This document shows positions 8,801 through 22,089 of a stretch of DNA of 64,000 bases, piece by piece. The DNA lies in the NCBI GenBank assembly GCA_002964805.2, contig PUDQ02000003.1, positions 868,001 through 932,000 on the forward strand, given 5' to 3'. The stretch is from Trametes villosa (taxonomy: Eukaryota > Basidiomycota > Agaricomycetes > Polyporales > Polyporaceae). Under the pieces are notes generated by a model, which saw only the letters and a program-made list of their open reading frames with translations, had not been told where the DNA came from and did no database searches. Both the position numbers and the translations under genes were made by a program. Numbering within the stretch: position 1 is the stretch's first letter; the number at the start of each line of letters is the position of its first letter.

Positions 8801-11326
8801 CTACGCAGACACCGCCGCACTCGACTTCTTGTGTCTTCGTCGCCGCTTCTTCCCAGACGCCTCGCCGCCCTCCCCCGGCTCCTCGTGCTCGTGCTCCGGT
8901 TTCCGTTTTCGCGCACTCTGCTCTTGTGCGCCTCCCTCCTCCTCGCCGCCGTCCTCCTGCGCGTCGCCAGAGACAGCCTTCTCGCGCATACGCTCCTTCT
9001 TGCCCTTGCGCTTCTTTTTCTCCTGCATGGCGATGGACGCCTCGACGCTGCCGCCGACGCCGCGCTCTTTGAGCTTCGCCTTGAGCTCGTGGAGGCGCGA
9101 GGTCCGCTTGGAGTCCCAGTTCCGACCCTTGCCCTCCTTCCGGTACGGCGCGATCTTCTTAACACCCATGTACGTGTTGAGCTCCGCGTCGGTCGCCATG
9201 AGGATCTCCGCCGGGCTCAGGCCGAACGCCTGCGGCTCGACCTTCGCGTACTTGAACCGGGTGGGCATGCCGCCGACCTGCAGCCCAGAAAGGTCAGCGT
9301 TGTGGAGTGAGGCAGATGGCGGGACGCACCATGTCGTTGAAGTCGAGGCCGTAGATCTCGTCCATGTACTCGTCCAGCTTCTTCTTGCGCATCTCCTCCG
9401 TGCCGTCCCACTCCTCGTCGTCCGCCGCGGGGCGCTCCGCGTCCGCGTCCATCTCGGCGATGTCGACGCCACCGTCGTCCGCGTCGTCCTCGCCCTTCTT
9501 CTTTTTCTTTTTCTTCTTTTTCTTCTTGGACGCGCCGTCGGAGTCGTCGTCTTCGGGCACGATGATCTCGCCAATGTCGATGTCGTCGTCCCACTCCGGC
9601 TTCTCGTCGTCCATGACATCCTCCTCGAGCACGTCCACCTCGTCGTTCGCGTAGATTTTGGCCATCTGCGCGTCGTGCTTGGCCGGGTCCCACTCGCCCT
9701 CCAGGTCCAGCTCTTGCAGCGCTGTAAGCACGCGTGAGTATACGTCCCTGATTTTGGAAAACAGGGGAAATCGGCCGAGACCGACCTTCGGTCTCCTCGA
9801 ACACCTTGCCGCCCTCGTGCCCGATGCGCTCGAGCTTCGCGCGCAGCTCCTTCAGCTTGAGCGCCTTCAGCCGCTTGACCTCTTCCTTCTTCTTGAGCAG
9901 CTCCTCCTCCTTTCGCGCCTTCTTCTTCTCGCGTGCCTCCTTTCGGGCGGTGTCTTGTCGCCGGACGAGCTCCGGGAGGGTACGGGGATATCGCGTGATC
10001 TGTGCGGCACCACTGCAACAAAAGTAGCCGGTAAGTACGTGCACGCAAAGAGGCAGCGGCCATGAGAGACGCACGGTTCCTCGAAGCGAAAGTTGTATGA
10101 GCTCTCGAAGCGGTCCGCGACCTCGTCGAAGTCGTCATCATCCAGCGATGGTTTCTCGGCGACACCGTTGTCCGAGGCGGATTCTGACCCGTCCTCCTCG
10201 GAGCCGGACCCATCCTCGGACCTGCCCTTCCCCTTTCTGGAGCCGGTGATCTCTTTGTATGTGGGGAGGCGGCGCGCGGACTTGTCCAGCCACCCGCGGT
10301 TGAGGATGTAGCTGTATGTGGTCAGTACGGGGAGCAAGTAGCGGTTACGGTGGGCGCGTACTTCATGAGGAACTCCTGGTCTTCCTCCTGCTTGCTAGCC
10401 GCGGACTTCTTCTCCTTGCGCTTTTCCTTCTTGGCCTTCTTCCGAGCACGGCCCTCCTCGCGGTCGGAGTCCGCCCCGTCCAATACTCCCGCGGTGTCAT
10501 CGTCGACCGTGACCAGCCCTGCGATGTCCTCCCCTACCTCGCGCCGGAGGAAGGCGCGGTACTCCTCGTCTTCCTGCTCAATCTCGTCCTTGGTCTTCTC
10601 TCGCGGTACTAAGAAGTCGTCCTCTTCCTCGACTTCCTCCTTCGCGTCGACCGCGGTATGGAACGCTTGGATAGTTTCCGACCGGAGCTCTTTCTGCTCT
10701 TCGATGTGCGTGAGGGGTGCCGGGGATGGCGAGCGCGACGCGGCCCCCTCCAGGGCAGAGGCAAGTGCGTGTTGGCGCAGGGTCAAGGGTTTCGACTGGT
10801 TCGGGGACGTTACTTATTGCGCTTGTGGACGGTTTGCAGTAGTCATGCAATGCGAGTATAACCACGTACCTTGTCCTTCGAGCTACGCTTCGAGAGCTTG
10901 ATGTCTCCCGTCTTCTCCTTCTCCTCTGCATTCCGGCCTCGTTCAATATCCTGGCTTTTGAGGAAGCAGTACATAACTCACCCTCGAAGATGTCCTTCCC
11001 GCTCTGGTAGATAGCGGGGTCCTTCCGCTTTATGCGGGCAAGCGTGCGCAGGATGGCCGCGTCCACCGCGGGCGTGAGCTCCTCGCCATCCTCATCTTCA
11101 GACTCGCCATCCTCGGAATCTTCGTCTTCGTCATCTTCGCCAACGTCCGAGCCGTATTTTTCCTTGACTGCAGGTTGAGCACGGTTAGTGGTGCACTTTT
11201 CCGGAACGATCGGCACGCACGCTTGGCTAGCTCTTCGCGCTCCTTCCGGTACTCGAACGCTTTCGCAAAGTGCTCATTGACGGTGAGCGTATGGATGTCC
11301 TCAACGTCAGAGTCGTCCGAGAGCAT
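8801..11326 (-). CDS. KRI1: Kri1-like ribosome biogenesis factor, 708 aa
   Basis: Kri1 binds Krr1 and is needed for 40S subunit assembly in the nucleolus. I place eight exons: 11326-11221, 11167-10982, 10937-10870, 10795-10362, 10311-10075, 10012-9786, 9721-9330, 9277-8801. The seven introns are 44-74 nt and the joined length is 709 codons including stop. Family landmarks in order: NEHFAKAFEYRKEREELAKL, an acidic stretch, AILRTLARIKRKDPAIYQSG, EFLMNYILNRGW (about 260-272), YNFRFEEPGAAQITRYPRTL (about 335-354), an 11-Lys run in an acidic region, then the Kri1 C-terminal domain (LDFNDMVGGMPTRFKY, NTYMGVKKIAPYR). The tail is a basic nuclear-localisation-type sequence. The 44-nt intron 10981-10938 is the weakest join; the obvious nearer acceptor would leave a 31-nt intron and an immediate stop. 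Confidence 0.92.
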
Positions 11327-11490
11327 CGAGAAAACAAAGAGAAAGCCTGAGAAGAGGGAGGACTAAGGACTTGAAAGTTGAGGGAGAGAAACTTGAAGGG
11401 ATTCCGAGCTAATAGTAATCGGCCCGTAGGTGTACCCTGCACGAGTCAGGCTTTTTGATATTGGCGCTTGGCCTCGGCTTCCCCCTCAAC
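11327..11490. other. KRI1 promoter / tRNA upstream region
   Basis: Short space between the divergent KRI1 and tRNA-Thr genes. Apart from being the likely promoter of both, nothing specific is visible. Confidence 0.4.
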
Positions 11491-11561
11491 GCCCTTATAG
11501 CTCAGTGGTAGAGCGCGCCACTCGTAATGGTGAGGTCGGTTGTTCAATCCAGCCTGAGGGC
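11491..11561 (+). tRNA. tRNA-Thr (anticodon CGT), copy 2
   Basis: The same 71 nt as the copy at 4487-4557 but on the plus strand, with the same cloverleaf and CGT anticodon. A T5 run at 11585-11589 is the probable RNA polymerase III terminator. Outside the gene the two copies share only a few adjoining bases, so this is not a recent large duplication. Confidence 0.95.
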
Positions 11562-11877
11562 ATAAGTACATTGAAGCCAAATACTTTTTGTGTCGTCGGG
11601 TCAGAATGAACTGATACACTTAGGGCCTATCCTGCTGTCCACAGTACGCATACGAGGTTTTACTCTCGTTCGTTAACAGAGCCCCGTCCACCTGAGAACT
11701 CCCTAAAGCACCACGCGCACCGCCACACAAATGATTAGCCATGCGTGACGAGTGGTCACCCATGTGATCATGTGTGACGCCCCTGTTCAGCGCTCGCGCT
11801 CAGCGCCGGGCGCCCAGCCGACACACCTTGCCTCTCAGCCACCACCACTCCCCCTCGTCCTCGAGCCTCCAAACACG

Positions 11878-14642
11878 ATGCGTACGCGACGAAGACCGGT
11901 GTTACAGGACAAGACCCCAGGCAACACACCGCAGAAGCCTCGCGCATCTGCTAAACCCAAGCTTGTTCCCGTTGTCGAAATCAAAGCGCGATTGCGCCGT
12001 ACCGGCAAAGGGAAGCAAGTAGATGATGGACATCAACCTTCTGTGGATGCTGTGGACGCTGAAGGTACGTCTACTACACACTTGGGCGCGCATGACCGCT
12101 TAGCGGAAGCGCGACGTGCACAGAACGCGTCCATGAGCCCCGGGAGACCCGTGCGACCGTACAGAACCCTCCACCTCCGGTAACAAGAGATCGCACGCGT
12201 TCGAGCGCGACAGCAAGGAGAGGAAGAGGAGGAAAGGGTGCTACCACCAGCAGGAAGGATACCGGCCGCGGTATGTGTCCGTCGTGCTCGCTATTGGGCC
12301 GAGGGCCAATCTTATTGTTCCACCCCAGCGCCCATCTCGGAGAAGGAACACGCGGAGACGTTAGCAACTGCGACGCGCAATGGCGTTGAAAGCAATACCA
12401 CGACGACAGCCGCGCCTGACGGGGGCCTGCCGAAGGTAGCAGGGCGGAAACGCACTCGCGCGCAGGCAGCGGAGGGCGTGGGGGGCGCCGGTGCCGCGCC
12501 CTCAGTGGATAATGCTCTCAAGCCACGGAAGACTCGCAAGGTCACGCATGCCGCACCTACAGCCCCCGAGCCGGAACCAAAGGTAGCCACACGGTCAAAT
12601 GCGAAGCCTCAGCATGGCGTAGAGGACGCGCCTCGGGGTTTACAACCAACCGCTGCGACAGACGCGTCGGTTGCCGACCACGGTGCTAGTAGAGCAGCAT
12701 TACGGCACATCTCAATCCCTCCGTCCCCTACGGCTGGCCGGAATCCCCCTCTAGTTCGCAAACGAGAACCCCTTGGTCCAGCGGCCGTACCCTCACCCCA
12801 TCGGGATAGCACGCCGGACACCATCCCGATCGCTGAGGAGGACAGCTCGCCCTCAGACGCGGTCAAGGCTATCTTCGACACGCCCTCCCCCGCCCGCATC
12901 ATTCGCGCGCCCATCCCCGCGCAGTCAACACCCATGGGTGGCCGTCTGGAGCAGCATTTCTCACCGCTGCCTCCCATGCCAACACGCGGGCGGCATGAGA
13001 GCAGCATCCGGCGATGGAATCACGGAGTCTCGCGAGCATACTCCCCCCTCCCCCCCTCATCCCCTCCGCCGCCGACGCCGCCTACACAAGAGCCAGTTGC
13101 AGGAAGCTCGCGACTCCAACCGCTGAGTCAACCTCAGCCCGAGGAGGAGAACGACTATGATATGGAGAACGAGCCCCCTCATGGCGCGACGTACGTGCGG
13201 AAGGAGCGGTCCAGCGACGACGACCCGTTCGGCATCCTCGCGGCGGAGAGAAAGGTAAAGGCACTGCGCCAGCAACGCGCGAAGGCTGAATCGTCGCGCG
13301 TCCGCGGTGTGCCCCGCGCGCCACTCGGGACCCTGGCGCTGGACGAGGTGCCATCCTCCGACGTCCCCATTCCTGAACACCTCCCGACGCCGCTCCCATC
13401 CGACGATGACCACAATATCGACGACCTGTACCTGGACGTCGACCCCGTGCCAGCACGTATGGTGCTCGCAGAGGAGCACGACGATGTCGAGTACGAAGAC
13501 GAGGACAAGGAGAACGTCCCGACGGCAGACTACGACCTGAACGAAGACAAGGAGAACCTCCGCCCGCCACAGCTCTTCAAGAACCGCCAAGCATCGCTCG
13601 ACCTCCCCCTCGAAGACGGCGCCTCCGACTCCGACGCGGAGAACGGGCCGCTCCCGGACGGCGGCGCGCCCGCGATCCCCCCGCTGCTCGCCGCGTCCGC
13701 CAAGAAGGGCACAGGCCTTGCGGAGCTCTTCGCGCCGTCCTCGTCCTCCGCGAGCCCCGCGCACGCGCTCCGCACGCCCCACAAGCACCGCAGCGCGCAC
13801 AAGCGCAGCCCGCTGCCCACGCCCAACTTCTCCGACGCGGGCTTCTCGGACACGCCGCTCACCGCGCGCTCCGCGGGCCGCCGCGACTCGTCGCCGTCGC
13901 CCGTGAAGCGGGCGCGGCAGCCCCTCGTGCCCATCGAGGTGGAGGTGGAGGTGGAGGTGGAGGTGGAGGAGGAGGCGGAGGAGGAGGAGGAGGGGGCACC
14001 GGCGAAGGTCGCGGGCCAGAAACGCACGCGCGCGCAGGCGGCGCAGAGCGAGAGCGACTCGGACCCGCGCGCGGCTGTGCGTCGGCTCGAGGACCTGCTA
14101 CCGAAACGCTCGAAGGCGCGCACGACGTCGACGACAGCCGCTGCGCGTGGTCGAGGGCGGGGTCGGGGTCGGGCTGGGGCGGGCAAAGGGAAGGCGCGTG
14201 CTGCCCCAGTGGAGACAGAGGAGGAAGGAAGCTCGGAGAGCGATGCAGAGGAGAGCGACTCGCCGCCCCAGGCGAAGAAGGCGCGGACGACGCGCGGGAC
14301 GGGGCGTGGGCGGGGACGCGGGGTGGGTAGGGGCCGCCCGCGCGGTCGCTCCGCCGCGCCCGTCAGCACGCGCGGCCGTTCCACCGCGCCCGTAAGCACA
14401 AGCGGCCGTCCGACGAGCAAGCGTGGGCGGTCGACGTCGAAGGGGAAGGGGAAGGAGCGCGCGGAAGACATCGATCCCGAGGAGGACGAGGTACGTTCCG
14501 TTCCTACTTGTACTCCGTATCACGGTGCTGACTGCTGTGGGTGTTTGCCTAGGAGCGCGCGCGGAAGCGCGAGGAGCGGCTCGAGTACTTCCGGCAGCTG
14601 CAGGAGTACAGCATCGAGAAGGAGGACGTGTACGTGATCTGA
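11878..14642 (+). CDS. Basic low-complexity nuclear protein with two KEN boxes and an AT-hook, 861 aa, unrecognised
   Basis: Four exons, 11878-12064, 12124-12270, 12329-14490 and 14553-14642, with introns of 59, 58 and 62 nt (donors GTACGT, GTATGT, GTACGT) give an uninterrupted frame of 862 codons. The protein is disordered and rich in Ser, Pro, Arg and Glu. Visible motifs: two KEN boxes 14 residues apart (505-507 and 519-521), typical of APC/C-dependent degradation; a KVAG(R/Q)KRTRAQAA motif present twice (147-160 and 671-684); a Val-Glu repeat from about 648; Arg-Gly-rich tracts; an AT-hook core RGRP (779-782). A compact ordered-looking C-terminus starts ERARKREERLEYFRQLQEYS and ends in EKEDVYVI; as a separate last exon it may be the conserved functional part. 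Together these suggest a cell-cycle-regulated DNA- or chromatin-bound protein. That is inference; I do not recognise the family. Confidence 0.75.
13933..13991 (+). repeat. GAGGTG/GAG microsatellite inside the KEN-box gene
   Basis: Repeats of GAGGTG grade into GAG-rich sequence and encode alternating Glu-Val followed by poly-Glu. It stays in frame and probably varies in length between strains. Confidence 0.7.
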
Positions 14643-15399
14643 GTGCGCACCCGGTAGGAGGTTCCGGTGCTGTGTTTGTTTTCTCGCTTTCTTGATTACT
14701 GCTCTCTCGCTCTCGTCCAGTGCCGCGCATTCGTGGACACGTTCGACCCTCAATCCCTTGTATTATGTGCCTGGTGTATGAATAGCGGTGACGGCACGAC
14801 CTTCACGACGGTATGGACGCGTTGATTATGTCTATATGTATCCCTATCCTTCCGTTCTTCGTTATAGTTTTGTTGCAGTTGAATATAGCACCAGTTTGGC
14901 ATTGGAACTTAGGGCTCCCTGCGGGTAACAAGAAAACCATTGGACCTGTGGTCGTACTTATGAGAGGGTGCATTATGAGAGGGTGCATGTTAGCTGGAGT
15001 GCGCAAGCAAATATGAATACAGAGGCGGGTTCCGAGCCCTAGCCGCTCCTCGTCGGCTTCCGTTTCTACGAATGCTGGGGCCCCAGACTCAAGTACTCAC
15101 GGTCTATAGTAGCTTTCCGGGTACTATCTGGCACCGCGGTCGACGAATTTGACGAGGATATCATATACGTGCGCAATCCCTGCATCGGCGTCCCGGACTC
15201 ACCTCCCAATTATCTCCTTGCTAGTGCATTCCTGCTTCATTATATTATAACCTGGATACCAGTATAAGGCTTCATTCAGACTTGTGCTTTATACGGGCTC
15301 CGGACATGATGCATGAGGTGTGGGACTCTGTGGAACGCGTTCCACGCCTGGATGATCAACGTACAGTACCGCATTGCTGCCTTGGTCACATCGCGCACG
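14643..15399. other. AT-richer intergenic spacer before the inverted repeat
   Basis: The 3' flank of the KEN-box gene. It contains a direct 15-bp repeat (ATGAGAGGGTGCATT-type) at about 14960-14990. No gene or RNA seen. Confidence 0.5.
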
Positions 15400-18300
15400 G
15401 CCGTAGTCATCGCGCCAGGTACTTGCATATCCATTCCTGCGACATCGTAGGACAGCAGTGCGTCGTCCGCACCTCTTCTCCATGGTCGCAACGCGGCCGC
15501 ACATCGTAGCCTAAGAGACACCCATGGCCGTAATCCCCCTCTTTAGCCCGCACTCTCACCTCATAGCCCAGCCCCGGCTGCACAGGTATTCTTGCTATCG
15601 CGCGCGTAGTCGATTCCAGTCCTACAGCCCGACGCGGCAAGCGAGCGCGCCCAGGAACCAGGCGCGGGCGGCGTACGGTAGCCTCATGGAACGCGAAGCT
15701 TCAGCGGCGCGCGACGTTCAGGCTGTGATCCGCCGGGGGGCGAGCATCCGCGAAGCGAAGCCGCCCAATCCCCGCGCGCGCAACCCTCCGCTGTGTTGGG
15801 TGCCCTGTGCCTACCTTGAGACGGGACGCCGAGGGATAGGTGAGCTCTAGCAAAGGAACTGCTGAATGTGGACGCAGCGCTTAACGGCAGGCGTGATATC
15901 CCAGATATGCGCTCGCGGACCAAAAGTACATCCAGGCCCTGGCAGAGAAGTAAAGTCTGAAACCCAACTCGACACATGAATGGGGTAGGCGACGTACAGA
16001 GGAGCGAGAAAGGCGGAGTTGTCCTGGCACCGACACGAGAGCACGTTGCTACCGGTCGTCGTTCGCTTCACCTTGATCAGCGTAGCCTGTAAACGGAGGG
16101 GTCTACTCAAGCCGCGGCCCTCCCGAACCTACGGCAAGTTGATGTTCTGCAGCTCGACGTGCATTGCCTACTCACCACTTCTGAGAGGAGCTGTGCGGTA
16201 CTCACCTTGCCAACAGTAGCTGTTATCTCCGCTTCGTACTGGAGAACATGACCTGGACAGAGTACCGCGGCAGCCAGGGTCGGGGTTCCCTCCCGCTCCC
16301 CGACCTCGTTCGGTCCCATTCGAGGAGGCGCATTGGCTCACTCCGCAGCGCCGCCGCGGAGCTGCCTGGGGACTCACGAACGGCCAGCATAAGCAGCATT
16401 TGCTCACTACGTTCGCCCGGGCCCCGATGAGCGAGTGTCGCACTAGAGTAAGAAAGAGGAGGTGGCGGAGAGCGTAGAAGTCTGAGGCGAGGGCGAGGCG
16501 AAGGTACCTCGGAATCGCCGAGAGCTGTGCGCGCTAGTCTTCAAGTACTCTTCATCCTTGAGGCTACTGGCCGCCATCAGGACTAGTCCCCTTGGAGTGT
16601 AGAGATGTCGTCATACCTTGCTTTCGCTTGAGCCAAAGCCCGACAGTGCTTGTCAAACAAGCAGCGTCGGGGCGGGACCCCGAGTGCTTCTAGAGGGGAG
16701 CTTACGTCCACAAGTAGTTCTTACGCGCCGCGCACTGAGCTTCCATTGACTCTCGTCCCGGCCCACCGTGCCTTCTGCACAGTAGATATGCCGTGCGCGT
16801 TCCCAACGAGGTATAGTCCCGTCTACAAACATGTCGGCATCGTCTCGCTTACCCTCGCTAGCCGACTTGGAAGCCTGCACCGGTCAGTAAACAAAGCGCC
16901 AGATGGAGGCCGAGATGGGCGCACTGGCGATTGCGCTAACGGGCCATCGCCGATTCGCGCTCTGATCCCTGAATGGACTGATGATGTATAACCAGATCAA
17001 GGATCGGCGAGCACAAGGGGGGTAGAGACTGAGCATACGAGCGTAGGCAGCGCCTGGGGCGTCCTTGAGGTCTCCTTGAGCTCAGGTTCTGCAGGTCTGC
17101 GACGTATCAGTCTACAGCTGCATTGAAACAGATCAGGGCCGATGGTCTTGGGATTCATCGGTGCGCGTTTGGGTCCATGATGGCCCGCCGTAATGTGTTG
17201 TCGGGATTGGGTTAGAGCGGACGGACCTCTGGGTCTCGGCACGGACCTATTAGGCTGAGTTATAAACATATGGGTGCTTGTGGCGCCCTGTACGACCGTT
17301 TGAATCGCAGAAACGGGGATGAATTATAAGCGTACGAGGGTTATCTGGATGACTTCACTGGATACTGAATGGTCAGCCGGGAGTGCCGGCACCTAGTCAC
17401 AAACGGAACCTGGGACGGTGCCACAGCGCTTCGCGGCAGAATCGTGCCAACGTTGGACTGCGTACTCGTGACGGAACACAGTCCCGTCCAAGACGGAGTG
17501 CTGAGGATGAACGGACACAGAGGGGGGCTAGGGGATGCACCGAGTTGTAAGCGCCCAATTTCTGTTTGACGTGCGCCGACGGACGAATGACCAGGACGGA
17601 GTCGGGGGTTCCGCGTTGGGATGTTTTACGGCAACGTGCGACATGCGCGGATCGCTGTACGGCGTGAAGAACTGTGAGAAGTGGGTTTAGAAAGTAGAAG
17701 AGGCGGGATTACGAGCAGAGTAGAAACCGCACCATGACCATGGTATGCGCAAACAGCGTGGGGAACGGGGCTGCCCACCGGAGTCACTGGAGCAGGCGAG
17801 CGACGACACATCTGGGATACTCATTCCTCCGCTTCCAAACACTTGGCCCTGGCGGATTTTCTTTGGGACTTCGGAGCTGAAAAAAGGAGAAGCGGCGTTC
17901 CCAGGTCGTACCATAGCGCGGAGCGTCCGCCCTGCACTAGGGTCGCTATTCTACGAAGCCACGGCCAATCGCCCGCTGTCACGAAGGTAGCCTTTAGCGA
18001 GTCTCGACTGGTCGCCGTGAGTTGAGGGAGGAAGACGAAGACGTACTTAGCACTCCAGCGGCGCGCCATTGCATCACTCGTATCCAGGGGGTTCAACGGA
18101 GCTGATGCAATTGAGCGGAGTGGGAGAGCGATGCCGCCGTTGAGTAGCTGCACTTCTGGAATGGCGAGCGCGTACCTCCGCGCCCAAGGACGCGATCAAC
18201 GACACGGGCGCGGCCGAGCAGGCCCAATAGATCCCGGAGGGCTGTTCGGCAACCCACAGATGTGCCCGACGTCGCCAGATCTAGCTCTCCCGAGACGCGC

Positions 18301-21300
18301 CCGATCGTCCGAGGGCGCGACGACGGGCGCCGACGTTGGCAGCGGGTGTCTTAAGGACGTCGTCGGTGAGCGTGAAGTGACGGCCGACGCGCGGGAGCCT
18401 CGCCGCGGGACCGAGCACTGCGCGTCGGTTTGACGGAAACATACGCACGCGTGGCGGGGTGATGCGCCGGTGCGAGGAGCGGCGACGGCGGGCGGAGCGT
18501 CGTCCGGCGAATCCTTCGCAGCGGGCGGGCGTGTCCCAATTCGGGTCGTTCACCGTACACGTCACAACCGCAGTGACCCGGCCGGCGCACGGAGGAGGTA
18601 CGTTTGCATCGCCGGATGGGTGTCCGCGGGCGCTCCGGATGTCCGAGCACGGCAATAAGCTTCTGCAGGGGGGACCGCCCGAGTAGAGCGCTGTCCGGAA
18701 GGAGGGAGAAGAACGAGAAGCGCAGAGAGAAGTCGGGGCGGGGTGTGTTCTCGCGCGGCGCATCATGTCGCAGACCGACGTGGGCTTCTTCGAAGACGTC
18801 GAGCACGACGGGATCGCACTCGGGAAGAAGCCAGGTATTCCAAGAGGGCGGGAGAAACCCGAGGCTAAACATCCTGATGGCAGCGAGTGTCGTGAATGGT
18901 ACTGATACATTGGAGTTTGAGCGACCTGGGGACGCGGAGATGCTAGCAGAATGTCAGCCATGGCGGGTCGCAGGCTATAGACGAACGCACCGGACAGGCG
19001 TGGGTACGGACATTCAGAACGCGGCGTGCGTCATCCTTCCCGCTGGGAGGAACGAGCGACTAGGTACCTCGACCCAGAAAGCACTGCGGGCCTAAGTCCA
19101 GGTTGGAGTGCGCGCCCGTACACCTGACGAGTATTGCGTAAAACAGTCGGTCTGGGACAGCGCATTCCCTGTTGTAGCACTCACCGGCGGCAGAACCCGT
19201 CCTCTGAACCAATCACAAGCAACGCCGGTGCCAAATGAGCTGTTGAGCATATGGCAGAAGCTCGATAGCCTCATGGTCGACTCCTCGGCATCCGACGCCA
19301 GGTCCGCTGTAGCCAATCCCGTCAGTCCGTTGCCCAGTCCTATCCCCCTTCTATCCAGGGTGGCGTTTCACACACCTGTGCTCATTGGACGATGGATGTT
19401 ACGCCGTACAGCGCTCAACGTTGCCCGCCCGAGGCCGACACCGCGAACGTCATTGGTTGTGCAGCGTCTGTCCAATAGGCGTTGTGACGAGCGTGGACAC
19501 CGTGTGTGAGCGCTTGACGAGTCCGGAAGGCGCTGTGCCCAACCTCGGGCATATTGGACATACACCTTCAGCTAGTAGTCTGCCCTTGGGACGCATGAAA
19601 TGTGGATATATCTCCCTGTGGGCAAGGAGAACAATCAGAAGGTGCTTGAGTATGTGAAGGTGGGCCTGAGATTAGAGTACCCTCACAAAGAGCGTCAAGC
19701 ACTTGGTGTTTGTTCTAGTTCGTCTGATTGTGGCCACATTTGTGAGGCCGGCGGCTGTCACGGCTTGACATATGTCGTTCTTCGTTTCCTGCGGAACGTA
19801 GCCGCGGGTAGAGGGATGCAGTCTATCATACATACCCGGGAACATCCGCAGTGCACGGGAAAGCCCTGTCACCCGACGCTACCCCGAATCCTCCCCGCGG
19901 AGCGTTGTCTGCATTCATGCGAGGGCTGCCTAGAAAGAACTACAGTCAGGACAAGAGCTGATCAACAACCTGAAACGTACCCTACCGAGTTGCTGTGAGG
20001 TACCCTGGCACTCCCTGCGGATCCACTTGGGAAACCGTACATCAGGCATGCATACATGCCCGGCATTCAGACCATCGAGCAGCTTTCAGGGTGTCTGTTT
20101 GCGCCACCGACCCTCTTAGTTGCCGGGTGCTCGGACACACAACACGGACAGCGTATGTCAGTGTCGGAATATGCCAAATGTCAGAGGGTGCTCACCGCGA
20201 CATGTCGTGGCATCGAGTCCGATGCAAGCGCGATCGTGAACGCCGCGATGCCGCCGGTCGGAGATACAACTTCCTAGACGTTCAGACGTTCACCAGATCT
20301 GGCTGGAGCTCTTACCATGCCGTGTCTCACGACAGCAGGTCGCCGTCCGTTTGCCTTCGTTATCGGTATCCGCAATCCTCGAGAGCGTGAAATCTGCGAG
20401 AGCGCGTGGGACGAAACGGCGTAATAGTAGATATCGATGCCGTAGAGTTTCTGTTACTAAGCTCCAGTGGCGCGCTCAGGCGAAATCAAAGGTCCGCGAG
20501 CAATGCATCTGGCATACGTCGAAAAACGTCAGTATATGCACCTCCTCGCGAACAAACCCGGCTATACATACCCTGTCAGAGGGAGTCCGACGATTTCGCG
20601 ATTGACCACCGTGTTCCAACGCCATCGGCGACCATCCGGAAGGTAGGGTAAACGACGGACTGGAGAGCGGCGGCGGCGGCGGCAACGGAGGTAGCCACGG
20701 CGTGTTGGCATGTCACCGAGGACCTATCCTCCCATGATAGGTTTTTGGGTTGCTGTGAGCAGCCCAATGCTGGAACCAAACCTCCTTGAGGGTTGATCTC
20801 GTAGACCGTGCATGAAATATGGACGTCCATAACGTTTTCCGGCGGTACCCGCGGCTGCCCAGTCGCCCTGACTGGCTAGCCTGGCTAGGCGCTACACACC
20901 CAAATCTCAGTACTTATATGCTGCAAGATATACTTGAAAATTCCGTCCCATACCTTCTTAGATAGCATCCGCGGGACTCGCGATCCATACCGCGATTCGG
21001 CGGCGCCGGCGATCCATCCGAGCTAATGCCAGCCTGTTAAGGTCACCGAGGTCCAGCGCGGCGAATCACGCATGATCTCGGCGACTCTCTCATGACATTC
21101 ATCACTTCAGGCGTGTTGATTTCGTTCTCTCTGTCAGACGTGGATGGGCGTTTGAGGCGTGCGCCATGCGGGTTGTGGACGACGCGCGCGTCTAACGCCT
21201 GAGGACCTGGGAAAACGTCCTGGCAATAATCAGACCGATGTCTTTGATACATACCCTCGTACAAGAGATGCTCACCGATTATATTCGTAGAATAGCTTGA

Positions 21301-22089
21301 TACTCAACTAGCGCGATGAGCGACAAGTCGAAGGAAGAAAAGGGCTGGAGAGTGTGTACAAGCGCTAAACGAACAACTCCTTCCGGAAGTTCCCGGACGA
21401 CGTCGACCGACACCGTACGCAGGCGCTCGAGTGCAGATGCACTCTCCTTCTTACCTCGACCTGCTCGTTCATAAATCCATTCAGGTTCTCATATTCATTG
21501 ATCTCGACATCTGGTTCCACCGTACCACATCAACCTTGCTGCGCGGCACATAGGAAGAGATCGTCATCCCAAACCGAGCACAATTCGCCGTCCGGCATGT
21601 TCTCAAAATACCTGCGCTTCGCCCAACAACCGAGGCGCTTGCACTTCTGTGGACAGTTATCAACCACATGAGGATGACAGCGCGGAGTGCCGAGCTTGTT
21701 TAGCTCTGGCATTGCTCACTGCCGGTCAACGGTGGGCAGTACGCTCCAAGTGGGTTCGCTCCCACATTGCTGTCCTTGGGTGGTTTCGCTAACTTTGCAT
21801 TTTCTTATACAGAGCCTAATTCTGGCTGCTATTCCAGTGCTGTACCCAGGATGTGGTTGTCGTGGGTTCTTTTACCACCGTGATATCCACCCGCAGCAAG
21901 TTTCAGCACCGCAAACCACAACCAAGTGGACAGGCGATCGCTCTCTACCACTGCGCTGGTTCCAGTATACCTACGCGTACCAGCGCCAACACGCGGATCT
22001 GTGCAATCGCGTGCATGCCGTGTACAGTACGTACCAAACGCCAAGGTAAGCTGCCATCCGCCACAGAGGGCGCCTGGCAGAATCTCATC

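Noticed and set aside
10578..11216. Read-through frame across KRI1 exons 2-4 (212 codons)
   Set aside because: It ignores three introns and yields a non-Kri1 tail; the spliced frame gives the full conserved family order.
12238..12328. Upstream extension of the large exon of the KEN-box gene
   Set aside because: The extension crosses an intron with GTATGT and CCCCAG ends; the spliced reading links to two earlier exons and an ATG.
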